64,000 nucleotides of DNA from Oryzisolibacter sp. LB2S (GTDB lineage: Bacteria; Pseudomonadota; Gammaproteobacteria; Burkholderiales; Burkholderiaceae_C): NCBI RefSeq assembly GCF_040732315.1, contig NZ_CP160388.1:3686501-3750500 (forward strand), given 5' to 3'. Under the pieces are notes generated by a model, which did not search any database, was not told where the DNA came from, and saw only the letters and a program-made list of their open reading frames with translations. Below are positions 58,901 through 64,000 of the stretch, piece after piece. How positions within the stretch are numbered: the stretch's first letter is position 1; each line of letters begins with the position of its first letter. The position numbers and the translations under genes are program-made.

Positions 58901-59738
58901 TGGTGTTGAGGATGAGCTGCACGTCGTGGGCCGCGCACAGCGCGCGCAGTGTCTGCAGGCACAGCCCATCCTTGAGCGATTCGAGCGCCAGCGGCAGCGG
59001 GTTCAGGCCCCGCGCGCGCAGGGCCTCGGCCATGGCGTCGAAGGCGTCGGTGTTGGCCGCGAGCAGGTGCGAGCGATAGAACACCAGCATGACCACGGGC
59101 GCCCCCGGCAGCCACTGCGCGCGCAGGTCGTCGATTCCGGGCAGATGGCCCGGCATGTCGCCGGCCCAGGCCAGGGGCACATGCACGGCCACGGGCGGCA
59201 GCACGCGCACGGGCGCACCCTGCACCGCGCGGCCCAGCCCCCAGGCCGCGCCCATGCGCAGGAACTCACGCGCATTGGCCAGGCCGCCGGCGCGCAGGTA
59301 TTGCCACAGCATGCGGCTGCGCTCGGGCGCGAGCGTGCCCTTGGCCAGCAGGTCCAGGTCTTCCTGGCTGTCGCCCGAGAACATGGCCAGCTGCTGGCCG
59401 CGGGCCAGCGCCAGTTTGCGCAGCTGGTCGATGCCATAGGGCCAGGCCGACTCGGCCCCCAGGTGATCGACGATGACCAGCCTGGCGTGCTGCAGCACCT
59501 CGTCGATGTACAGGTCCAGCGATGCGCTCTGGCGCAGGTGCAGCAGATTCGCCAGCCGCAGCGTGGGCACGGGCTCGGGCGCCTCGGCCTGCTGCCACAG
59601 CCGGTAGGCATCGGCGAGCAGCGACAGGGTGGTGTCGGCCGAGCTGAGCACCACCATCTCGGCGGGCGTCTGGTCCAGACGGGTGACGACGCTGTCGTCT
59701 TCGACAAAGCCGCCGGGGCGGGTACTGAGCAGGTGCAT
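55905..59738 (-). CDS. cobN: Cobaltochelatase subunit CobN
   Basis: A 1,277-residue large chelatase subunit that inserts cobalt into hydrogenobyrinic acid a,c-diamide in aerobic cobalamin synthesis. CobN/BchH features include the HVGKHGNLEWLPGKSLALSQ motif near residue 570 (metal-binding His/Glu), PYGIDQLRKLALARGQQ near 100, and the C-terminal GAMRHGYKGAFEMAATVDYL. Length fits CobN (1,240-1,300). It is separated from cobW by a repeat copy of about 57 bases and coupled to the AAA+ gene by overlap. Confidence 0.95.
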   Translation of the reverse strand: MHLLSTRPGGFVEDDSVVTRLDQTPAEMVVLSSADTTLSLLADAYRLWQQAEAPEPVPTLRLANLLHLRQSASLDLYIDEVLQHARLVIVDHLGAESAWPYGIDQLRKLALARGQQLAMFSGDSQEDLDLLAKGTLAPERSRMLWQYLRAGGLANAREFLRMGAAWGLGRAVQGAPVRVLPPVAVHVPLAWAGDMPGHLPGIDDLRAQWLPGAPVVMLVFYRSHLLAANTDAFDAMAEALRARGLNPLPLALESLKDGLCLQTLRALCAAHDVQLILNTTAFAALGEHARAGSDGDIDSLAGDIPVLQVIASGANRDDWLADTQGLRPRDIAMQVVLPEMDGRIMTRAISFKGLAHRCALTQTDIVAYQPEPDRVQWVAELARRWCLLRSKPAAEKRAALVLANYPGSEARLGSGVGLDTPASVLALLAQLERDGWHLGDAAARPADGQALMERLQQGIANDPAQWPLRAASQGYALAAYRQRLAQLPEGMADAVTARWGAPEQDPMLREGWFMVAGLQLGHVFIGIQPARALDGRNDYAQYHDAELVPPHHYLAFYFWLRDVFGVDAMVHVGKHGNLEWLPGKSLALSQHCWPDAILGPLPHVYPFIVNDPGEGAQAKRRSQAVIIDHLMPPLARADNHGPMQELERLVDEYYDALLVDQRRAGLLRRQILDMARSQDLLRELGVDGARAPDEQILERIDAYLCELKETQIRDGLHVFGHSPEGAQRDSTLLALARYPAAGEQGLLHALAADLLPGCDWNPLDMDAAEPWTGPRPQVLARLDAGAWRHGGDTRERLELLALRVLQRPEMAGDWPRTQHVLRRISVQIAPALDACGREELRQFSRALQGRFVPPGPSGSPSRGRCDTLPTGRNFYTVDTRAIPTQTAWALGQQAAQRLLERYLQEHGEYPAAIGISVWGTATMRTGGDDIAQAFALIGVRPRWAPGSQRVVDFEVIPRVGLHRPRVDVTLRISGFFRDAFPGVVQMFDAAVRAVAAQEEDAEDNPIRARVLRDTAQWRQQGMDEAEAQEQALWRVFGAPAGSYGASMHELLRSGQWSDAGDFARHYLQWGAFAYGQQADGVPARQALERRLQALDVVLQNQDSREHDLLDSSEYYQHQGGMVAAVRHLGTLIGKAEPAVYHGDHGNPQSAKIRSLAEEIGRVVRARVTNPKWIAGAMRHGYKGAFEMAATVDYLFGFDATTQLVSDTHYALVTEAYVQDEAVRSFLRQHNPQALADIVGRLLEAIERGMWAQPGELHEALLAQMLAQEEFMEGRVQR

Positions 59739-59741
59739 GAC

Positions 59742-59797
59742 TCAAAAACAATAGCTGTTCGCGCTTTCCCACAAAGGGCTGGAGGCCGATTTTGCCT
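59742..59797 (+). repeat. Dispersed palindromic repeat, copy 7
   Basis: It fills the gap between cobW and cobN. Plus-strand order: CAAAAACAATAGCTGTTCGC, GCTTTCCCACAAAGGGC, then TGGAGGCCGATTTTG. The cobW stop codon is at its edge. It sits inside an operon, so it is not a simple terminator. Confidence 0.72.
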
Positions 59798-60851
59798 AAA
59801 CTTCTGCCGACAGCAGCGCCTGGCGCAGCACGGCGGCATCCAGGCCCTTGCCGATGAACACCAGCCTTGTGGCCTGCGCCTCGCCGTCCTGCCAGGCGCG
59901 GTCGAAGTAGGCGTCGAAGCGCCGGCCCACACCCTGCACCAGCAGGCGCATCCGCTTGCCCTGCAGCGCGGCAAAGCCCTTGACGCGCAGCACCGCATGC
60001 GCCTGCACGATGGCGTGCAGGGCCTGCATGAGCCGATCGCGGTCCACGGCGCCCAGGTCGATGAACAGCGAGTCGAACGCGTCGTGCTCGTGGTCCTCCT
60101 CGTGGTCGTGGTGGCTGTGCCGCTCGTTGATCGAGGCCTCGGCCGCGCGCTGCTGGCCCAGCAGCACCGAGAGCGGCACCTGGCCCTGCACGGCCTCGAC
60201 CATCTTGACCTCGGCGGGCACCTCCTCGGCCACCAGGGCGCGCACCTGCGCCAGCTGCTGCGGCGTGACCAGATCGGCCTTGGACAGCACCACCAGGTCG
60301 GCGGCCGAGAGCTGGTCCTCGAACAGCTCGTGCAGGCTGGCCTCGTGGTCGAGGTTGGGGTCGGCCCGGCGCTGCGCATCGACGGCGTGGGGGTCGTGGG
60401 CAAACTGGCCGGCCGCGGCCGCGGGCGTGTCGACCACGGTGACGACCGAGTCCACGGTGAACACGCTGGCGATCTCGGGCCACTGGAAGGCCTGCACCAG
60501 GGGCTTGGGCAGGGCCAGGCCGCTGGTCTCTATCAGCAGCACGTCGATGTCCTGGCGGCGCTCGGCCAAGGCCTTCATCACGGGGAAGAACTCCTCCTGC
60601 ACGGTGCAGCACATGCAGCCGTTGGCCAGCTCGTAGATGCGGCCTTCGGGGGCGTCGGCGCCGCCCTCCTCCCTGCAGCCGATGGCGCAGGTCCTGAGGA
60701 TGTCGCCGTCGATGCCGAGCTCGCCGAACTCGTTGACGATGACGGCCACACGCAGGCCCCGGGCCTGCTCGAGGATGTGGCGCATCAGCGTGGTCTTGCC
60801 GCTGCCGAGAAAGCCGGTAACGATGGTGGCGGGGATCTTGGTGGTGTGCAT
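59796..60851 (-). CDS. cobW: CobW family GTP-dependent metal chaperone
   Basis: A 351-residue G3E GTPase. The P-loop GFLGSGKTT is at residues 13-21, the metal site is GCMCCT (Cys79, Cys81 and Cys82) and the guanine motif is SKADL near residue 190. A His/Asp/Glu-rich stretch (HSHHDHEEDHEH near 243) could bind metal. CobW delivers Co2+ to the CobN chelatase. As first gene after a cobalamin riboswitch and directly upstream of cobN, it is well matched to that role. Confidence 0.96.
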   Translation of the reverse strand: MHTTKIPATIVTGFLGSGKTTLMRHILEQARGLRVAVIVNEFGELGIDGDILRTCAIGCREEGGADAPEGRIYELANGCMCCTVQEEFFPVMKALAERRQDIDVLLIETSGLALPKPLVQAFQWPEIASVFTVDSVVTVVDTPAAAAGQFAHDPHAVDAQRRADPNLDHEASLHELFEDQLSAADLVVLSKADLVTPQQLAQVRALVAEEVPAEVKMVEAVQGQVPLSVLLGQQRAAEASINERHSHHDHEEDHEHDAFDSLFIDLGAVDRDRLMQALHAIVQAHAVLRVKGFAALQGKRMRLLVQGVGRRFDAYFDRAWQDGEAQATRLVFIGKGLDAAVLRQALLSAEV

Positions 60852-61602
60852 GGATCAATCTCTCGAAGGGGAAAACATCAGGGCCGGCATGACTGCGCGC
60901 GCCCTGGCGCGCGCCAATGCGCCGCACGGCGGATTCGGCCCGGGTTCGATATGCGCAAGGAGACGGCAAGAAGGAGGCCGCAGGCGCGTACGCGCGGTGG
61001 CGGCTCGGGGACGGGGAAATGCATGCGGTTTCTCGGGACCATGGCCCGCACACCCGCGAGGCCCCTGGCCCAATGCTCAACAAACGGTCAACAAACCCGC
61101 CGCGTTCCGTCGCATTCCCTGGGATGGATGGGCCGTTCGCCATGCGTTTGAGCACCTGGGCAATCAGCCGATCGTCAACCCGGACTGCGCCCTCCCGCGG
61201 CGTCCGAAGCGATCCCAAGGCCGGTCTCCGGGCTTGTGAAGCGCCTGCGCTGGGCCATGTGCCATGCGCGGCCTCGGTTCGTCGCCTTCCCACGCCGTCT
61301 GTGGCGCAGTGGCCGCTGGCCGGTCCATGGAACCGATCAGCAAGAGAACCCGTGACTTCACCTACCGTTGCGGGGGCAGCGCAGGCCTTGCGCCCATGAA
61401 TCGCGGCGCGCACCTGCTTCCCGTTTCACCTGCCAACCCGCGCGTCGATGACGCTCTGGTCCTGTGCAGGCACCTTTGAATCTCGGCACCGTCATTGCGC
61501 AATGGCGCGACCGCGCAGTGAGGTGCCGTGCGGCGATTATCCCGGAACGGCCATGTCCCTTCTCGCTCCCGCCCCCGCCCGAGGCGGCAGGCCGTGGGCA
61601 GG
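60852..61602. other. Intergenic region (751 bases) between uvrA and cobW
   Basis: It carries the cobalamin riboswitch at 61213-61435 (listed separately). The parts on both sides (60852-61212 and 61436-61602) show no convincing gene on either strand; open frames there are shadows with riboswitch overlap. A promoter for the cobW transcript should lie in about 61436-61560, but no strong pair of boxes is seen. Confidence 0.6.
61213..61435 (-). ncRNA. Cobalamin riboswitch upstream of cobW-cobN
   Basis: On the minus strand, GGTGAAACGGGAAGCAGGTG is followed by the B12 box core GCTGCCCCCGCAACGGTAGG (61361-61380), the CCACTGCGCC and GGGAAGGCG segments, and the closing CCGGAGACCGGCC element (61219-61231). 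It lies about 360 bases upstream of the cobW start. It should repress the cobW-cobN-chelatase genes when cobalamin is plentiful. Confidence 0.93.
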
Positions 61603-64000
61603 TCACAGATACCGCCGCAGATAGCGCCCGGTATGGCTGGCCTCGTTCGCCGCCACCTCCTCGGGCGTGCCCACGGCGACGACCTGGCCACCGCCGGCGC
61701 CGCCCTCGGGGCCCATGTCGATGAGCCAGTCAGCGGTCTTGATCACGTCGAGGTTGTGCTCGATGACGACGATGGTGTTGCCCGCGTCGCGCAGCTGCAG
61801 CAGCACCTTGAGCAAGAGCTCGATGTCGGCAAAGTGCAGGCCGGTCGTGGGCTCGTCCAGGATGTAGAGCGTGCGGCCGGTGTCGCGGCGGCTGAGTTCC
61901 TGCGCCAGTTTCACGCGCTGGGCCTCCCCGCCCGAGAGCGTGGTCGCGCTCTGGCCCAGGCGGATGTAGGACAGGCCCACGTCCAGCAGCGTCTGCAGCT
62001 TGCGCGCGATCGCGGGAACGTCCTTGAAGAAGGCATGCGCGTCCTCCACGGTGAGCTCCAGGATGTCGGCGATGTTCTTGCCCTTCCACTGCACCTGCAG
62101 CGTCTCGCGGTTGTAGCGCTGGCCGTGGCAGACGTCGCAGGGCACGTAGACGTCGGGCAGAAAGTGCATCTCCACCTTGACCACGCCGTCGCCCTGGCAG
62201 GCCTCGCAGCGCCCGCCGCCCGCGGCCTGCGAGACGTTGAACGAGAAGCGCCCGGGGCCGTAGCCGCGCTCCTTGGCGGTATTGGTCTCGGCCATGAGCT
62301 CGCGGATCGGCGTGAACAGCCCGGTGTAGGTGGCCGGGTTGCTGCGCGGCGTGCGGCCTATGGGCGACTGGTCCACGTTGATGACCTTGTCGAAATACTC
62401 CAGGCCCTCGATGCCCTCGTGCGGCGCGGGTTCCTCGTGGGCGCGGTGGATCAGGCGCGCGGCGGCGCGGTGCAGCGTGTCGTTGACCAGGGTGCTCTTG
62501 CCCGAGCCGGAGACGCCGGTCACGCAGGTCAGCAGGCCCACGGGAAATTCCACGCTCACGCCCTGCAGGTTGTTGCCCGTGGCGCCGAGCACGCGCAGCG
62601 CCTGCAGCCGCCCCTGCGTGGCGCGGTGCTCGGCCAGGCGCTCCTGCTTGCGCAGGCTGGCCGCGGTCTGCGGAAAGCGCGACTTGCGCGCCTTGCCGTC
62701 CTCGGGCGGCGCGGCCTGCTCGAGCACCGGCTGCCAGGGCGTGCGCCGCGCGGGCACGGCCAGGCTGCGCGCGCCACTCAGAAACTGGCCGGTGAGCGAC
62801 TGCGGGTTGGCGCAGAGCTCGGCGCAGCTGCCCTGGGCCATGACGCGCCCGCCGTGCACGCCCGCGCCCGGGCCCATGTCCACGCAATGGTCGGCGGCGC
62901 GGATCATGTCCTCGTCGTGCTCGACCACGATGACGCTGTTGCCCAGGTCGCGCAGCCTGGTCAGCGTGGCGATCAGGCGGTCGTTGTCCCGCTGGTGCAG
63001 GCCTATGCTGGGCTCGTCGAGCACGTACATCACGCCCGTGAGGCCGCTGCCGATCTGGCTCGCCAGGCGGATGCGCTGGGCCTCACCGCCGCTCAGGGTC
63101 TCGGCGCTGCGCGCCAGGCTCAGGTAGGACAGGCCCACGTCGTTCAAAAAGCCTAAGCGCGCCGCGATCTCGCGCACGATCTTGTCGGCGATCTCGGCCT
63201 TGGCGCCCGTGAGCCGCAGTGCGCCGAACCAGGCCTGGGCATCCTGCAGCGTCATGGCGCTCACGCCCTGGATGGGCCGGGCCGCGTCGCCCTCGCCCAC
63301 CAGCACATGGCGCGCCTCGGGCCTGAGGCGCGCGCCCGCGCAGTCGGCGCAGGGCTGGCTCTGGCGGTAGCGCGAGAGGTCCTCGCGCACCACGGCGGAG
63401 TCGGTCTCGCGCCAGCGCCGCTCCATGTTGGGCAATATGCCCTCGAAGGGGTGGTGCTTGACGATGGGCTGGCCCTTCTTCGGCCCGCTGTCGAGCAGGT
63501 ACTCAAAGGCGATCTCCTCCTCGCCCGAGCCGTAGAGCACGGCCTGGCGCACGCGCTCGGGCAGCTGCTCGAAGGGCGTCTCGACGTCGAAGCCGTAATG
63601 CCGCGCCAGGCTCTCGAGCATGGCGAAGTAGTAGCCGTTGCGCCGGTCCCAGCCCTTGATGGCGCCGCTGGCCAGGCTCAAGCTGGGGAAGCCCACGACG
63701 CGCGCCGCGTCGAACAGCTCCTGCTGGCCCAGGCCGTCGCAGGTCGGGCAGGCGCCCGTGGGCGAGTTGAAGGAGAACAGCCGAGGCTCGAGCTCGGGCA
63801 GCGAGTAGCTGCACACCGGACAGGCGAACTTGGCGGAAAAGAGATGCTCGCGCCCGCTGTCCATCTCCAGCGCCAGCACGCGGCCCGCGCCCTCGACCCC
63901 GCCGATGCGCAGCACGGCCTCGACGCTCTCGGCCAGGCGCTGCTGGGCGTCGGCGCGCACCTTGAGGCGGTCCACCACCACATCGATGTCGTGCTTCTCG
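61603..64000 (-). CDS. uvrA: Excinuclease ABC subunit A (N-terminus beyond window edge)
   Basis: The last 799 residues of UvrA, the damage-sensing ATPase of nucleotide excision repair. Visible parts: the first zinc-finger Cys pairs CPVCS and CPTCDG, the signature of the first ATPase ([18 protein letters not shown]), the second Walker A ([15 protein letters not shown]), the second zinc finger (CEACQGDG and CDVCHG) and the second signature ([17 protein letters not shown]). The reading frame runs off the right edge; about 200 N-terminal residues with the first Walker A are missing. The region before the second Walker A has an insert rich in charged residues. Confidence 0.97.
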   Translation of the reverse strand, partial: EKHDIDVVVDRLKVRADAQQRLAESVEAVLRIGGVEGAGRVLALEMDSGREHLFSAKFACPVCSYSLPELEPRLFSFNSPTGACPTCDGLGQQELFDAARVVGFPSLSLASGAIKGWDRRNGYYFAMLESLARHYGFDVETPFEQLPERVRQAVLYGSGEEEIAFEYLLDSGPKKGQPIVKHHPFEGILPNMERRWRETDSAVVREDLSRYRQSQPCADCAGARLRPEARHVLVGEGDAARPIQGVSAMTLQDAQAWFGALRLTGAKAEIADKIVREIAARLGFLNDVGLSYLSLARSAETLSGGEAQRIRLASQIGSGLTGVMYVLDEPSIGLHQRDNDRLIATLTRLRDLGNSVIVVEHDEDMIRAADHCVDMGPGAGVHGGRVMAQGSCAELCANPQSLTGQFLSGARSLAVPARRTPWQPVLEQAAPPEDGKARKSRFPQTAASLRKQERLAEHRATQGRLQALRVLGATGNNLQGVSVEFPVGLLTCVTGVSGSGKSTLVNDTLHRAAARLIHRAHEEPAPHEGIEGLEYFDKVINVDQSPIGRTPRSNPATYTGLFTPIRELMAETNTAKERGYGPGRFSFNVSQAAGGGRCEACQGDGVVKVEMHFLPDVYVPCDVCHGQRYNRETLQVQWKGKNIADILELTVEDAHAFFKDVPAIARKLQTLLDVGLSYIRLGQSATTLSGGEAQRVKLAQELSRRDTGRTLYILDEPTTGLHFADIELLLKVLLQLRDAGNTIVVIEHNLDVIKTADWLIDMGPEGGAGGGQVVAVGTPEEVAANEASHTGRYLRRYL

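Noticed and set aside
55896..61151. Plus-strand open frame of 1,751 codons
   Set aside because: It is antisense to the AAA+ gene, cobN and cobW and crosses intergenic sequence; composition is shadow-like.

Overview
The window is about 64 kb of high-GC, densely coding, mostly housekeeping chromosome from a betaproteobacterium. It is most likely a member of the Comamonadaceae (Acidovorax, Alicycliphilus or Comamonas type). This rests on gene content and style: a Bug-type tripartite-tricarboxylate receptor, ArgC of the short type, the def-fmt-azlCD string, and a dispersed palindromic repeat built around AGCTGC..GCGCTT of the kind I associate with that family. The genus is inference. There are no rRNA or tRNA genes, no insertion sequences, no CRISPR array and no phage module. 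Both ends of the window cut through genes: a sensor kinase on the left and uvrA on the right.

Layout. 0-6.6 kb, minus strand: yhdP, a nitrilase-family hydrolase and a PAS histidine kinase. 6.6-13.6 kb, plus strand: glnE, then an RND efflux adaptor and pump. 14-17.5 kb: a GST, purB, a yaeQ-like gene and two small metal-ribbon proteins. 17.6-19.5 kb: terC behind a yybP-ykoY (Mn2+) riboswitch, plus two small genes. 19.5-24 kb: an M48 protease, moaC, a metallo-beta-lactamase-fold hydrolase and an FHA/PP2C pair. 24.3-27.5 kb: sucCD facing away from argC, with an NtrC-like site between them. 27.6-34.5 kb: dprA and a LysM protein on the minus strand, then def, a small lipoprotein, fmt, azlC, azlD and pgk on the plus strand. 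34.5-42.5 kb: a DMT exporter, a glycosyltransferase, pyrF, a LysR-Bug-aspartoacylase-like group and a chemoreceptor.

42.6-61.5 kb is the most distinctive region and is devoted to metals and cobalamin. A binding protein and an MFS transporter come first. A plus-strand operon behind a Fur-like box follows: binding protein, FecCD-type permease, ATPase, pseudoazurin-like cupredoxin and OprD-like porin. It runs head-on into a minus-strand operon behind a cobalamin riboswitch: binding protein, permease, ATPase and a second pseudoazurin-like cupredoxin. Next come a GNAT gene interrupted by an in-frame amber codon, then VWA, AAA+ chelatase, cobN and cobW genes on the minus strand behind a second cobalamin riboswitch. 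The pairing of FecBCD-type importers with type-1 copper proteins under iron and B12 control is the most unusual arrangement seen here.

The dispersed repeat occurs at least seven times. Five copies lie between genes, one of them supplying the pgk terminator. One lies inside fmt, and one encodes most of the signal peptide of the M48 protease.
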